Assembly: GCF_001190945.1 (NCBI RefSeq)
Contig: NZ_CP011112.1
Location: forward strand, 372,001-436,000
Length of the DNA: 64,000 nt
Origin: Luteipulveratus mongoliensis
Lineage (GTDB): Bacteria > Actinomycetota > Actinomycetes > Actinomycetales > Dermatophilaceae
Reading direction: 5' to 3'
The notes beneath the pieces are model-generated. The model made no database searches and was not told the DNA's origin. It worked only from the letters and a program-made list of their open reading frames with translations. Of the stretch, positions 1 to 9,483 are shown in pieces. The stretch's first letter is position 1. Each line of letters opens with the position of its first letter. A program made the position numbers and the translations under genes.

Positions 1-432
1 ACGGACGCGAGCAAGATGCTGGCCAGCCGAGCCCGTCGCAAGGTGCAGGACTCGCACCGACCGTCCGATGAGCCGAGGCAGCAGCGGGCGGTCGTCGACG
101 CGTTCCTGGCGGCCTCGCAGGCGGGCGACTTCGAGGGGCTGCTGACGGTGCTCGACCCGGACGTGGTGTGGCGCGATCACAGCACGCGTGGCGTCGTCGT
201 ACGACTCGGGGCGACCGAGGTCGCGACGCGAGCCCAGCGCGGTGCGCACTCGACGGTGACCGGGCGTCCCGTGCTCGTCAACGGTGAGCCCGGGGTTGTC
301 GCGTGGGCGGCGAACGGCACGCCGGTGAGCGTCATGGCGTGCACCGTGGTCGACGGTCGGATCGTGGAGATCGTGTCGATGCGCGACCCGGAACGCCTTG
401 CGGCGATGGACATCCCGGGTCGGCCGGCCTGA
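1..432 (+). CDS. C-terminal part of an ECF41-type RNA polymerase sigma factor (5' end outside window)
   Basis: The reading frame is open from base 1, so the gene is truncated by the window edge; 143 residues remain. The first residues (SKMLASRARRKVQ) match the end of a sigma region 4 helix-turn-helix. The rest is a SnoaL-like domain that closes with DGRIVEI and a DPERL stretch, the arrangement of ECF41 sigma factors. In that family the fused SnoaL-like tail modulates sigma activity in place of a separate anti-sigma factor. The next gene encodes a carboxymuconolactone decarboxylase-like protein, one of the three classical ECF41 targets. The ECF41 assignment is inferred from the tail and the neighbour, because regions 2 and most of 4 cannot be seen. 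Confidence 0.82.
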   Translation, partial: TDASKMLASRARRKVQDSHRPSDEPRQQRAVVDAFLAASQAGDFEGLLTVLDPDVVWRDHSTRGVVVRLGATEVATRAQRGAHSTVTGRPVLVNGEPGVVAWAANGTPVSVMACTVVDGRIVEIVSMRDPERLAAMDIPGRPA

Positions 433-433
433 G

Positions 434-460
434 TGTTACGTCGGCGCAAGCGGTCTCGTC
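434..460 (+). promoter_or_regulatory. Candidate ECF41-type promoter
   Basis: TGTTACG at 434-440 is followed after exactly 16 bases by CGTC at 457-460. The reported ECF41 target promoter is TGTCACA, 16 bases, CGTC, so five of seven -35 bases and all four -10 bases agree. The site begins one base after the sigma-factor stop codon and lies 38 bases before the AhpD-like gene. Confidence 0.6.
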
Positions 461-497
461 ATGGAGGTGACAGCACACCTCACCAAGGGAGATCGTC

Positions 498-968
498 ATG
501 CAGACCCGACTCGACCCGCTCGGCACCGACCTCGGACCGAAGTTCGCCAAGTACCTCGTCTCAGCGCACTCCGCCCTGGTCCGCTCGACCATGCCGACCG
601 CCACGCTCGAGCTGGTCAACATCCGCGTGAGCCAGATCAACGGATGTGGCGGCTGCCTGGACATGCACACCAAGGAGGCCGCCGCGGCGGGCGAGACGGC
701 ACTGCGGATCAACCTCGTCGGCGCCTGGCGAGAGACGACCGTCTTCACCGAGGCGGAGCGGGCGGCGCTGGAGCTCGCGGAGCAGGGCACCCGGCTCGCG
801 GACGGCATTGGCATCACTGACGACGCGTGGGCGTACGCCGCCACGTTCTACGACGACGAGCAGCTGATGGCGCTCGTCGCGCAGATCGCGCTCATCAACG
901 CCTTCACCCGACTCAACGTGATGACTCAGCAGCGCGGCGGCAGCTACGTCGCCGGCCAGCTCGGCTGA
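498..968 (+). CDS. Carboxymuconolactone decarboxylase/AhpD-like protein
   Basis: This 156-residue cytoplasmic protein belongs to the CMD/AhpD fold. It carries the peroxidase-type motif CGGCLDMH, with Cys50, Cys53 and His57, which in AhpD relatives forms the redox-active thiol pair acting on peroxides or disulfide partners. The start ATG is preceded by an AAGGGAGA ribosome site. The gene lies directly behind an ECF41 sigma factor and a matching promoter-like sequence, the standard context in which CMD-family genes are the sigma target. A role in oxidative or thiol stress is inferred; the substrate is unknown. Confidence 0.85.
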   Translation: MQTRLDPLGTDLGPKFAKYLVSAHSALVRSTMPTATLELVNIRVSQINGCGGCLDMHTKEAAAAGETALRINLVGAWRETTVFTEAERAALELAEQGTRLADGIGITDDAWAYAATFYDDEQLMALVAQIALINAFTRLNVMTQQRGGSYVAGQLG

Positions 969-1023
969 TCTGGCTCGAAAGCCACTGTCAATCAACGGAA
1001 TTCACGCCAGATGTGGCGAATCG

Positions 1024-1059
1024 GACGAGGCGCGAGGGCTCCAGGCCCCGCGCCTCGTC
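1024..1059 (+). terminator. Hairpin terminator after the AhpD-like gene
   Basis: GACGAGGCGCG at 1024-1034 pairs perfectly with CGCGCCTCGTC at 1049-1059. It lies 55 bases after the stop codon and has no long T-tract. Confidence 0.55.
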
Positions 1060-1163
1060 TCACATTGCGAGACGGGGGAACGGGTTGCCTCGAGCGGCGG
1101 TCAGAGGCGGGCGAAATGACTTCCTGACAGGCCAATACCACTCTTAATGAAGGGGATTCGGGG

Positions 1164-2057
1164 ATGAACATCTCTAAGCGACGGTCCGCAGCACTGGTTG
1201 GAATCGCAGCAGTAGTGGCGACTTCTGCGGCGGTGATGATCGCTCCGCAGTCGCACGCCGCCGAGCGTGACGGATCGTGCAACACGGGCGAGCTCTGCTA
1301 CTTCTTCAACAGCAACGAGCAGGGGTCGGTGTCCGACTTCCGTTCGTCCGTAGGCAATCTCGGCGACTCGCAGCCATCGTGCTTCGAGTTCAAGGGTGGC
1401 GGCAACGGCAAGGGCAAGTGCGTGAAGAACAACGCGGCCTCCGTGTGGAACCGCACGTCGAAGCCCGTAACCGTCTACTTCAACAGCTCGTACGCCGGCG
1501 ACAGCCAGACGATCGCCGCCGGCTCGAAGGCCAACCTCAAGCCCGGCCTCAAGAACAACAATGCCTCGCATCAGATCGGTGGCTCCTCCACACCCGGCGG
1601 CGGTGGCGGCCACTCCGGTGTCAACGGTCCGATCTCGCGCAGCGAGGTCCTCAGCCGAGGTATGGACTGGGTCCGCATCAACGTGCCGTACAGCATGGAC
1701 GGCTACCACAACGACCGGAACGGGAAGTCGTACCGCACGGACTGCTCCGGCTTCGTCTCCATGGCCCTGCACGTCTCGCAGAGCTACAGCACCGTGAGCC
1801 TGCCCGACATCCTGCAGCGGATCAGCTGGAACGAGCTCAAGCCGGGCGACGTGGTCGGCACGCTGGGCGCCGGTACGGGCGGGTCCGACGGTCACGTCGT
1901 GCTGTTCAACGGCTGGGCGAACTCCTCGCACACGAGGTTCAAGACGCTCGAGGAGCGCGGCCACGGCCACGGCTCGATCTCGTACGAGCGCGAGATCAAC
2001 TTCCCGGTGGGCAGCCACTACGCCAAGCCCTACCGCTACAACCACATCACCAACTAG
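1164..2057 (+). CDS. Secreted protein with I36 inhibitor-like domain and C-terminal NlpC/P60-like domain
   Basis: The 297-residue product has a signal peptide (KRR then a hydrophobic stretch, cleavage near residue 32). Residues about 36-136 resemble the peptidase inhibitor I36 (SMPI) domain, with Cys pairs and a WNRTSKPVTVY segment. A glycine-rich linker near 140-150 leads to a domain with DCSGF (Cys194) and GHVVLF (His244), the Cys-His arrangement of NlpC/P60-type peptidoglycan amidohydrolases. The start has a GGGG ribosome site and a hairpin terminator follows. It may cut or bind cell wall material outside the cell; whether the I36 part inhibits a protease or only aids binding is unknown. 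Confidence 0.72.
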   Translation: MNISKRRSAALVGIAAVVATSAAVMIAPQSHAAERDGSCNTGELCYFFNSNEQGSVSDFRSSVGNLGDSQPSCFEFKGGGNGKGKCVKNNAASVWNRTSKPVTVYFNSSYAGDSQTIAAGSKANLKPGLKNNNASHQIGGSSTPGGGGGHSGVNGPISRSEVLSRGMDWVRINVPYSMDGYHNDRNGKSYRTDCSGFVSMALHVSQSYSTVSLPDILQRISWNELKPGDVVGTLGAGTGGSDGHVVLFNGWANSSHTRFKTLEERGHGHGSISYEREINFPVGSHYAKPYRYNHITN

Positions 2058-2070
2058 CCGTCACCGTGAG

Positions 2071-2103
2071 AGTCCCCGGCCGGGTCATCCGGTCGGGGAC
2101 TTT
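2071..2103 (+). terminator. Rho-independent terminator
   Basis: AGTCCCCGGCCGG pairs with CCGGTCGGGGACT (one wobble) around a short loop and runs into TTT. It lies 14 bases after the stop of the secreted protein gene. A very similar hairpin occurs at 29909-29938. Confidence 0.8.
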
Positions 2104-2140
2104 CGCGATGGCACGTGACCCAGCGAGTGACCGGCAGCTG

Positions 2141-3283
2141 TCAGCGTCCGTCAACCGTGAGGTCCACCGATGGCACACCGTCCGGTCGGCGCTTGCCGGT
2201 CAAGACGTCGTCCGCGGACATGTCACCTCTGAGGAATCGGTCGACGTACGCCGTGATGTAGGTCGTCGCAACCTGTCGCTGCTCCGTCTCCGAGAGCTTG
2301 CGGACGTCCTTGGCGTCGGACTCGCTGGTGGTGCACTGGTGCGGTCCGGTTGCGGGGGAGTCGTCGGTGGCTCGTGGTCGCCCCCCTGACGGCGACCACG
2401 AGGTGTTGAAGAAGTTGTGATTGGCACCCGGCACCGTGACCTTCTCGATGCGTGCCTTGCTCCTGCCCCGAGCAGCATTGAAGTACGCCTCCGAGGTCAC
2501 GTACGGACTGATCGCGCCGTCGCAGCTGCCGATGATCGTCAGGAGGGGCAGGCTGGTGATCGGATCGACGCGGCCGTCGGCGCCGTTGGTCGTCGGGGCC
2601 AGGCCGAGCACTGCTTTGATCTGCACGCCGTGCGGCCACTCCTTGCGGTGCCGGTCGGACGCCTGCTCCATGACGGCTTGGCCACCGCGCGAGTGACCGA
2701 TCGTGGCCACGTCCGTCATGTCGACATGGTGGGCGAAGTCGACGGCGGCCGGCTTGCCTGTCGTGGCGTCGACAAGCTTCCCGACGAGCGGTGAGTGGCC
2801 GGTTGCCGAGAGCTGCTGCCAGAGCTGCAGCTGCTTGTTCAGCAGTGCGCGCCTAGCGTCGTAACCGTCACCGTTCTCGGTCTCGTTGATGCCGTTGGCG
2901 CTGATGGACACCACGATGTAGCCGCGCTTCGCCAGGTGCTCGCCGAGGTAGTCGTAACCCCGAAAGCTGTCGATCTGGGCCACGCCGGGCGGGCAAGGCC
3001 ACTGCGCTCTCTGGCCCTCCTTGACGCAGGCGGTCCAGGCGCCGTGCAACATCATCACCATCGGATGCGCTTTCGTACCAAGGTCTTTCGGATAGTGCAC
3101 GACTCCGGCGAGCTCGATCGCGTTCCTGAAGCCGGGCGGCTTGAAGGCCGTGTTGCCGAGGTTGTACGTCGCCGTTGCGACTTCCGCGCTCTGCTGCGCC
3201 GGCGGATCGGCGTCAGCCGAGCACGCACTCATGGTGCCTGCTGCCAACGCTGCGACGACGCACCATCGGGTGAGGTGGGACAT
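2141..3283 (-). CDS. Lipoprotein alpha/beta hydrolase
   Basis: The 380-residue protein starts with a lipoprotein signal ending MSAC (Cys21), so it is probably anchored to the outer face of the membrane. The alpha/beta-hydrolase core shows the nucleophile elbow GHSRGG (Ser198), an acidic candidate Asp255 in GSCDG, and His289 in GANHNFF, giving a plausible triad. The MLHGAW stretch near 78-83 fits the oxyanion region. It resembles secreted cutinase/lipase- or acetylesterase-like enzymes; the substrate cannot be read from the sequence. It lies 13 bases downstream of the exporter permease gene on the same strand, so it may be the last gene of that operon. Confidence 0.75.
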   Translation of the reverse strand: MSHLTRWCVVAALAAGTMSACSADADPPAQQSAEVATATYNLGNTAFKPPGFRNAIELAGVVHYPKDLGTKAHPMVMMLHGAWTACVKEGQRAQWPCPPGVAQIDSFRGYDYLGEHLAKRGYIVVSISANGINETENGDGYDARRALLNKQLQLWQQLSATGHSPLVGKLVDATTGKPAAVDFAHHVDMTDVATIGHSRGGQAVMEQASDRHRKEWPHGVQIKAVLGLAPTTNGADGRVDPITSLPLLTIIGSCDGAISPYVTSEAYFNAARGRSKARIEKVTVPGANHNFFNTSWSPSGGRPRATDDSPATGPHQCTTSESDAKDVRKLSETEQRQVATTYITAYVDRFLRGDMSADDVLTGKRRPDGVPSVDLTVDGR

Positions 3284-3296
3284 AGGTCTCCTAAGG

Positions 3297-4490
3297 TCAG
3301 GGCGCGGCGAGCGCTTCGGTGGGAGTCAGACGGGATGCCCGGATGGCGGGGTAGACGCCGGCGAGAATCCCGACGCCGATGGCTGCACCGAAGCCGCCGG
3401 CGACCGCACCGAGCGGCACCTCCGCGGGCCAGCCCTGGGTGGCCGCATATCCGGCGCTCGCCAGGACGCCGATCAGAATTCCGGCGCCTCCTCCGAGACC
3501 GCACAAGACCACGGACTCGATGAGGAACTGGCCGCGAATCTGACCGCGGTTCGCTCCGAGTGCTCGGCGCAGGCCGATCTCCCGTTTGCGCTCCAGGACA
3601 GAGATCACCATGGTGTTCGCGACGCCGACGCCGCCCACCAGCAGGGCGACTCCGGCCAGCCCGAGGAAGAGCGTGGAGAACGCCGACTCCGTCAGCTTCT
3701 TCGCAGCGAGCGCGTCCGACGCACGGCTGACCATGGCTCGTCCGGGATCGTCGGGGAGCACGGTACGGGGCAGCACGGCGCGTACGTCGTCGAGATAGCG
3801 CTCGTCCGCGCGGACGTACAGCACGGTCGGGTGTCCGTCGAAGCGCAGTTCGGTACGCGCCGCGTCCCAGCCGACGAGGACCGCGGCGTCGATGTCGGGG
3901 GCGAGCGGCATCGTGTTGAGGACGCCGATCACGCTGAACCACCGATTGTTGATCCGCACCATCGGTGCCGCCTCATGCGGTCGCAGCTCGGTGATGCCGA
4001 GCCTGGTGGCGGCTGTCGATCCGAGCACCACGGTGGGGAACTTCTCGGTCGCCGAGGAGAGGTAGGAGCCGGCGTGCATCGACCCGTGCAAGGTGGTCAG
4101 CAGGTCGGTCTTCGCGGCCAGAACCGCCACACCGGAGGTGTCGTCCTCGTCGATCCGATCGGATCTGCGGACAGTCGCGTGCGTGTTGGCGACCGCGCTG
4201 ACGCTCTGGACGGGAGCGATCCGTCGCGCCATGCCGATGGATTCCTCGGACAGCGTGACCGGGTCGTTCGGGTCCAGATCCGGTTGAACCGTCAGCAGAT
4301 TCGTGCCGAGCGAGTCCAGCTGAGTCATCAGTGCGCGCTGACCGGAGGCCGGGACGCCGATCACCATGATCATCGTGGCGATCCCGATGGAGATCCCCAG
4401 TGCGGAGAGCACGGCACGCATGGGGCGCGTACGGACGCGTTGCAGGCCGAGCCGCAGCAGGTCGCCGGATGTCAGCCTGACCGGGTTCAT
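3297..4490 (-). CDS. MacB/FtsX-type ABC transporter permease
   Basis: At 397 residues it has the FtsX-family layout: one N-terminal membrane helix (about 22-45), a large extracytoplasmic domain, then three C-terminal helices. It includes the conserved cytoplasmic stretch [14 protein letters not shown]. Its ATG overlaps the ATPase stop codon in ATGA, so the two are translationally coupled. Together with the ATPase and the membrane-fusion-like adaptor it forms a MacAB-like exporter or mechanotransmission complex in the cytoplasmic membrane. The transported substrate is unknown. Confidence 0.88.
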   Translation of the reverse strand: MNPVRLTSGDLLRLGLQRVRTRPMRAVLSALGISIGIATMIMVIGVPASGQRALMTQLDSLGTNLLTVQPDLDPNDPVTLSEESIGMARRIAPVQSVSAVANTHATVRRSDRIDEDDTSGVAVLAAKTDLLTTLHGSMHAGSYLSSATEKFPTVVLGSTAATRLGITELRPHEAAPMVRINNRWFSVIGVLNTMPLAPDIDAAVLVGWDAARTELRFDGHPTVLYVRADERYLDDVRAVLPRTVLPDDPGRAMVSRASDALAAKKLTESAFSTLFLGLAGVALLVGGVGVANTMVISVLERKREIGLRRALGANRGQIRGQFLIESVVLCGLGGGAGILIGVLASAGYAATQGWPAEVPLGAVAGGFGAAIGVGILAGVYPAIRASRLTPTEALAAP

Positions 4491-5173
4491 CGTGCGTCTG
4501 CCAACGTGTCGGTCACGATCCTGCCGTCGCGCAGCCGGACCGACCGAGGCGTACCGGCCGCGATGTCGAGGTCGTGAGTGATGATCGCGATCGTGGTGCC
4601 CTCGGCGTTGAGCTCGTTGAGCAGCTCGAGGACGGCCTGCCCATTGGCGGTGTCCAGCGCACCCGTGGGCTCGTCGGCCAGGACGAGCGAGGGCTCGTTG
4701 ACCAGGGCGCGGGCGATCGCGACCCGCTGCTTCTCGCCACCGGACAGCTGGTTCGGGAGGTGTCCGAGCCGCGCGGAAAGCCCTACGCGAGCTAGGGATT
4801 CGCGAGCGAGACTGCCACGCTTCGAGCCGGGAATGCCGGCGTACAACAAGCCTGTGGCGACGTTCTCGATCGCGGTGAGGCCCTCGGTGAGGTGGAACTG
4901 TTGAAAGACGAAGCCGATGGTGCGGGCTCGCAGCGCGGACAGCTGACGGTCTGAGAGCTCGGCGATGTCCTGACCGTTCAGGCGGACGGTGCCCGCGCTC
5001 GGGCGGTCCAGTGTGCCCATCAGGTGGAGCAGGGTGGACTTGCCCGAGCCCGATGGGCCGACGATGCTCAGCAGCTCACCGGTCTCGATCGTCAGCGAGA
5101 CGTCGTCGAGTGCGAGTACGCCGCCCGGATAGCTCTTGCTGACGTGGTCCATCTGCAGGACGGGGCTGCTCAT
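4487..5173 (-). CDS. MacB/LolD-type ABC transporter ATP-binding protein
   Basis: The 228-residue protein shows Walker [10 protein letters not shown] (39-47), Q-loop QQFH, signature LSGGE (143-147), Walker B LVLADE followed by PTGALD, and the switch His in THD. This is the LolD/MacB subgroup that drives FtsX-like permeases. Its start overlaps the adaptor stop by 4 bp and its end overlaps the permease start by 4 bp, so the three proteins are made in a coupled way. Confidence 0.92.
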   Translation of the reverse strand: MSSPVLQMDHVSKSYPGGVLALDDVSLTIETGELLSIVGPSGSGKSTLLHLMGTLDRPSAGTVRLNGQDIAELSDRQLSALRARTIGFVFQQFHLTEGLTAIENVATGLLYAGIPGSKRGSLARESLARVGLSARLGHLPNQLSGGEKQRVAIARALVNEPSLVLADEPTGALDTANGQAVLELLNELNAEGTTIAIITHDLDIAAGTPRSVRLRDGRIVTDTLADAR

Positions 5174-6258
5174 GAGGTCACCTCGACGCGCTGGCCGGCG
5201 GCCACTCCCTTGCCGCTGATCTCCACCATGCCCTTCGCGAACAGACCGGTCTGGATCGCGAGCAGATGGGTGGCACCACCCTGCTGGATCTCGATGCCGT
5301 ACCCGCCGTCGCGCAGGGCCAGGAGGGCGCCGATGGGGACCGCGAGCACCCCACGCTTCGTCTCGGTGGTCACGGAGACCTGAACGGGTGCCGAGTCGAG
5401 GTCTTTCGCCTCGCCCGGCTTGCCCAGCGTGACGATCGCCTGCACCTTGACCGGTGCCTGCTGGTCCGGCGATCCGGACGAACCCTTGTCGCTGGCGGCG
5501 TTGCGGTTGATCTCGCGCACGGTGCCCGCCGTCGTCGTGCCATTGGGCAGAGTCACCGTGACCTTGGTGCCTGGTTTGACCAGACTCGCCTGGAACAGGT
5601 CGACCGCCATGGTCACGGACTTCACGGTGCCGGTGACCGACATGAGCGGACCGTTGGCGGAGTCGCCGACACTCGCGCCGACGGACTCGACCCGCACCTT
5701 GCCGGGCTGCACCACCACGTCAGCGGGGTCGATGGCCCCGGTCTCGGGGAGCCCCAGCTGATGCTGCCACCGCTTGACCGAGGCCGCCGTGGCCTCGGTG
5801 AAGTGGTCGCCTTTCGTGCCGTAGCCGAGGGCCGCCAGGTTGTCGATGATGACGCGGACGTCCGGGCCCTCCATCGGCTGGTGACCCGGCTGGGCCTCGA
5901 GCTTGCGGTACATCGGGATCGAGCCGAAGAACAAGACGACCGGTTGATTGTTGACCTTGTAGAGCGGTGCACCCCGATCCACGCTCGTGCCGCTGGCCGG
6001 CAGCCAGGTGAGGGTGCCCGCTTTGCGGCCCTTCAGGTCGCGCGCGAGCCCATAGCCGAGGCTCCCCGGGAACTGCTGGGTGTCGGACAGGTCGGTCCTC
6101 GTGACCTCCGTGGTCTGCGCAGCAGCGGGAGCGGAGTCGGCGGCCGCTCTCGGTGCGGCGAGACGGGTGTAGGCGACAATCCCGATCGTCGCGACGATCA
6201 AGAGGGCCACCGTTCCGAGAACGATCAATCGCTTTGCATTCCGGGCGGTTTCGGCCAT
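5170..6258 (-). CDS. Membrane-anchored efflux adaptor with peptidoglycan-binding domain
   Basis: The 362-residue protein has one N-terminal membrane helix, then an extracytoplasmic HlyD/MacA-like beta domain. A peptidoglycan-binding-1-like insert sits at about 132-175 ([26 protein letters not shown]). The C-terminal part ([26 protein letters not shown]) matches the adaptor membrane-proximal domain. ATG 6258 shares its A with the upstream TGA; an in-frame GTG at 6261 is possible. In Gram-positives such adaptors work with MacB-like pumps, and the PGBD-like domain probably ties the complex to the wall. Confidence 0.82.
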   Translation of the reverse strand: MAETARNAKRLIVLGTVALLIVATIGIVAYTRLAAPRAAADSAPAAAQTTEVTRTDLSDTQQFPGSLGYGLARDLKGRKAGTLTWLPASGTSVDRGAPLYKVNNQPVVLFFGSIPMYRKLEAQPGHQPMEGPDVRVIIDNLAALGYGTKGDHFTEATAASVKRWQHQLGLPETGAIDPADVVVQPGKVRVESVGASVGDSANGPLMSVTGTVKSVTMAVDLFQASLVKPGTKVTVTLPNGTTTAGTVREINRNAASDKGSSGSPDQQAPVKVQAIVTLGKPGEAKDLDSAPVQVSVTTETKRGVLAVPIGALLALRDGGYGIEIQQGGATHLLAIQTGLFAKGMVEISGKGVAAGQRVEVTS

Positions 6259-6875
6259 CACTTCCCGCCGCCGAAGGCCTTGCGCTGGCAGTCATGCTGC
6301 AGCTTGTTGCTCTGCTTCTCCGACATGGTGGGTTGTTCCGCGTAGTTCCAACCCTCCGCGTTGGGCAGCTCCGTCACCTTCAGACCGCCCGCGTTGAGGC
6401 ACAGGACCTCCTGGTGGAACTGGGCCGCGTAGTGCGGGTTCTTCTTGGAGTCCAGCTCCGGCGGGATCAGCGGCTCTTTGCTCGCGCAGGCGCCCTCTGC
6501 CGCCTTCCTGGTCGCGGCGCTCACCGGGACCGACGGCCAGGGGAGGCCAACCAGGTTCGGGACATATCCGCGGTCATGCATGCAGCTGTAGTACGCCCGG
6601 TACAACCGACCGGACTCCTCGTCAGTGGTGTCCAGCCGAAGCTGCGGCCGACTGGCGTTCTGCGTCGACGATGTCGACGACGTACTCGCACCACCGGATG
6701 AGGTGGTCGGAACCGAGGTCGTGGCAACGCCTGGCGCGGTCGTCGGTACGGCTGCGACACCGCTCGGCTTGTCGCCGCCGCAGGCCGCGAGGGTCAGGGC
6801 GACAGCGAGTCCGGTCGCTGCGAGCGTGCTCGTCCTCAGGATGGTGCGTGGTCGGGTCTGTCCAGTCCTCGTCAT
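6258..6875 (-). CDS. Cell-envelope lipoprotein, first gene of exporter operon
   Basis: The predicted 205-residue protein has a lipoprotein signal with LAAC followed by GGDK, a Thr/Ser-rich spacer of about 50 residues, and a compact domain with several cysteines (YYSCMHDRGY, GACASKE, EVLCLNAGG, LQHDCQRK). I do not recognise a named family; similar lipoproteins accompany MacAB-like exporters in actinomycetes. ATG 6875 is preferred over GTG 6884 because AGGGTGA lies about eight bases before it. It is the first gene of the operon and faces the response regulator gene across 71 bases, so its promoter must be in that gap. Confidence 0.7.
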   Translation of the reverse strand: MTRTGQTRPRTILRTSTLAATGLAVALTLAACGGDKPSGVAAVPTTAPGVATTSVPTTSSGGASTSSTSSTQNASRPQLRLDTTDEESGRLYRAYYSCMHDRGYVPNLVGLPWPSVPVSAATRKAAEGACASKEPLIPPELDSKKNPHYAAQFHQEVLCLNAGGLKVTELPNAEGWNYAEQPTMSEKQSNKLQHDCQRKAFGGGK

Positions 6876-6946
6876 GAGATTCACCCTGACGAGCAGTTGT
6901 GAAGAACTTGTTGGGCATCGATCAAGGGGCGATGACGTAGCGCGTC

Positions 6947-7669
6947 ATGGGTGGTGCGGCTGTGGATACTGAACCTGTGTGCGCTCACGTGATGGTGGCC
7001 GAGGACGACCGGCGACAAGCCGAGCTCGTCCGCCGCTACCTGGAGCGGGAGGGCCATTCCGTCCTCGTGGTGCACGACGGCGGGCGGGCGATCGATGAGA
7101 TCCGTCGACGCCAACCCGATCTGCTGGTGCTGGACGCGATGATGCCCGAGGTGGACGGGCTGGAGACGCTGCGCATCCTGCGCGCCGAGTTCGACTTCCC
7201 GGTGCTGATGCTCACGGCCCTGGTCTCCGAGGACGATCTGCTGCGCGGGCTGGATCTCGGCGCGGACGACTACCTGACCAAGCCGTACAGCCCGCGGGAA
7301 CTGATGGGGCGCGTACGGGCGCTCCTCAGACGGGTACGCCGGACCGCTGGGGCAGCGGAGTCGGTGCTCACCGTCGGCGCGCTGGTCGTCGACCCCGCGC
7401 GACACGAGGTGACCGTGGGCGGCGGGCTCGTGGAGTGCACCGCCGCCGAGCTGCGTCTGCTGAGCACCCTTGCGGCTCAACCCGGTCGGGTGTTCACCAG
7501 AGGCCAGCTGCTCGAGCAGGCCTACGGTCGTGATCACTACATCACCGAGCGCACCGTGGACGTGCACATCCTCAACCTGCGCAAGAAGATCGAGCACGAT
7601 CCGCGCAAGCCCGACTACCTGCTGACGGTCTACGGCGTCGGCTACAAGATGGCCGATGTCACGCGCTGA
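6947..7669 (+). CDS. OmpR/PhoB-family response regulator
   Basis: The 240-residue protein has a receiver domain with phospho-acceptor Asp63 in LVLDAMMP, Lys112 in LTKPY, and a C-terminal winged helix ending in the typical TVDVHILNLRKKIE and TVYGVGYK. The start is uncertain; GTG 6977 or ATG 6992 would also leave a complete receiver. The gene overlaps the sensor kinase start by 14 bases and is divergent from the exporter operon, which makes that operon its most likely target. Confidence 0.92.
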   Translation: MGGAAVDTEPVCAHVMVAEDDRRQAELVRRYLEREGHSVLVVHDGGRAIDEIRRRQPDLLVLDAMMPEVDGLETLRILRAEFDFPVLMLTALVSEDDLLRGLDLGADDYLTKPYSPRELMGRVRALLRRVRRTAGAAESVLTVGALVVDPARHEVTVGGGLVECTAAELRLLSTLAAQPGRVFTRGQLLEQAYGRDHYITERTVDVHILNLRKKIEHDPRKPDYLLTVYGVGYKMADVTR

Positions 7670-9476
7670 CGGGCCGGTGCGGCACCGCTTGTTCGTACGG
7701 CTGCTCGCCGGATCGATCATCGTCGCGATGTGCACGATCGCCGCGACCGCGTGGCTGGCCGCGCGCAGCACCACGGGATCCATCGAGCGCGAGCAGGGTC
7801 AGGCCCTCAGTACCGACGCGCACATCTATGACACCGTTCTTGCTTACGCCGCAACGCATTCCACGTGGGACGGCGTCGAAGCCAGGGTCCGAGCACTCGC
7901 CGCGCAGAGCGGTCGGCGCATCGCGATCACGACCGAGCAGCGCACTGAGATCGCAGACTCGGCTGCCGGCCGAGCGCGGCCGGTGCGCGCCTCCTCCGTC
8001 ATCGACCCACTGCAGACCGACCCCAGCCTCAACGCCAGCGTCAGCCGCATCGACCCCCGTGCGGCCGGGCCCTACCGACTGCCCTCGGCCGACCGGATCA
8101 GGCTGCGCACCGCGGCTGACACTCTCGCGAAGTGCTTGCGTGGCAACGGAATTCAAGCCAATGTCGTTGAGTCGCCCACTGGTCGTGCTCGCGTCACTGG
8201 CTACAACCGGGTGGCTCCAACCGCATGCCCCGTTGTCAGCTTCGAGGGCTCCACGCCCACCGAGCAGCGCGCGCTCGACCAGCTCCGCACCCTGGCCGCG
8301 CCGTGCCTGAAGCCGGCCGGCCAGACAGCCACACCTCGCCTGAGCGTCGACGCCACCGGGACTCCCGTCGTCGACAGCACCGTGCCTTCCGTGGTGACCT
8401 GCCTGAACAACGCGCGTCGCGCGCAGCTTCGACCGTACGTCGCAGCGCCGGCCCTGCTGTTCATCACCCAGCCCGCAGGTGAACCCTCACCCAGCATTCG
8501 GCTGTCCTCGGCGGGCACGACTCGAATCGCCCTCGCCGGACTCGTGATTCTCGTGCTCGCGGCGCTGATCAGCGCCCTGATCGCTGCCCGGTTGCTACGC
8601 CCGGTCCACGCACTCACACTCGCGGCTCAACGGATGCAAGACGGCGACACTGCGGCTCGCGTCCAGGTGCGCGCCCGAGGCGAGCTCGGTCAGTTGTCGA
8701 GGACGTTCAACCAGATGTCGGAACATCTCGAGCGCACCGAGCAGCAGCGCCGCAACATGGTCAGCGACATCTCGCACGAGCTCCGCAGTCCGTTGGCCAA
8801 TGTGCGCGGCTGGCTCGAAGCCACCCAGGACGGCGTCGCCGATCTCGATCCAGCCCTCGTCACTCTGCTGCTCGACGAGACGCTGACCCTGCAACACCTG
8901 GTCGACGACCTTCAAGACCTGGCAGAGGCCGACGCCGGCCAGCTCCACCTGCACCGCGAACCCGTCGACATCACCGACCTCCTCGAGTCCGTACGCGCCG
9001 CGCACCGCACCGCCGCGACCTCCGCGAATGTCGTGCTGAGCGCCGAAATTACTGATGGCGCAGAGGTATTCGCCGACCCAGTGCGTCTGCGGCAGGCCGT
9101 CAGCAACCTGGTCAGCAACGCGATCCGGCACACTCCAGCGGGCGGGCACGTCACCCTCCGTGCTCAGCAGCACACCGATCAGGTCATGATCGAGGTCACC
9201 GACACCGGCGGCGGCATCAGCGCCGAAGACCTACCGCATGTGTTCGACCGGTTCTGGCGCGCCGACAAGTCACGCAGCCGGCACACCGGTGGCAGCGGCC
9301 TCGGCCTGACGATCGCGAAACGCCTCGTCGAGGCACACGCCGGCACCCTCACCGCCACCAGCGAGCCAGACGTCGCCACCTCGTTCACCATCACCCTGCC
9401 CTCTCACCCGGGCCTTCTCGCCGAAGACGCCAGTCTGTCCCGGGTCTCTTCGAACCCTCAGGATGACTCCGCGTAG
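7656..9476 (+). CDS. Sensor histidine kinase with large extracytoplasmic domain
   Basis: This 606-residue membrane kinase has a first helix near 14-36, a roughly 250-residue external domain, a second helix near 290-312, then HAMP. The HisKA H-box is SDISHELRSPL (His374), followed by the N-box, the DTGGGI box and GSGLGL. The sensor domain carries four Cys (AKCLRG, TACPVV, APCLKP, VTCLNN), which could form two disulfides. It overlaps the response regulator gene by 14 bases, so the two make a co-translated pair. Its signal is unknown; because it sits beside a PGBD-adaptor exporter, an envelope signal or a wall-active compound is plausible. Confidence 0.92.
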   Translation: MSRADGPVRHRLFVRLLAGSIIVAMCTIAATAWLAARSTTGSIEREQGQALSTDAHIYDTVLAYAATHSTWDGVEARVRALAAQSGRRIAITTEQRTEIADSAAGRARPVRASSVIDPLQTDPSLNASVSRIDPRAAGPYRLPSADRIRLRTAADTLAKCLRGNGIQANVVESPTGRARVTGYNRVAPTACPVVSFEGSTPTEQRALDQLRTLAAPCLKPAGQTATPRLSVDATGTPVVDSTVPSVVTCLNNARRAQLRPYVAAPALLFITQPAGEPSPSIRLSSAGTTRIALAGLVILVLAALISALIAARLLRPVHALTLAAQRMQDGDTAARVQVRARGELGQLSRTFNQMSEHLERTEQQRRNMVSDISHELRSPLANVRGWLEATQDGVADLDPALVTLLLDETLTLQHLVDDLQDLAEADAGQLHLHREPVDITDLLESVRAAHRTAATSANVVLSAEITDGAEVFADPVRLRQAVSNLVSNAIRHTPAGGHVTLRAQQHTDQVMIEVTDTGGGISAEDLPHVFDRFWRADKSRSRHTGGSGLGLTIAKRLVEAHAGTLTATSEPDVATSFTITLPSHPGLLAEDASLSRVSSNPQDDSA

Positions 9477-9483
9477 CGGGTCG

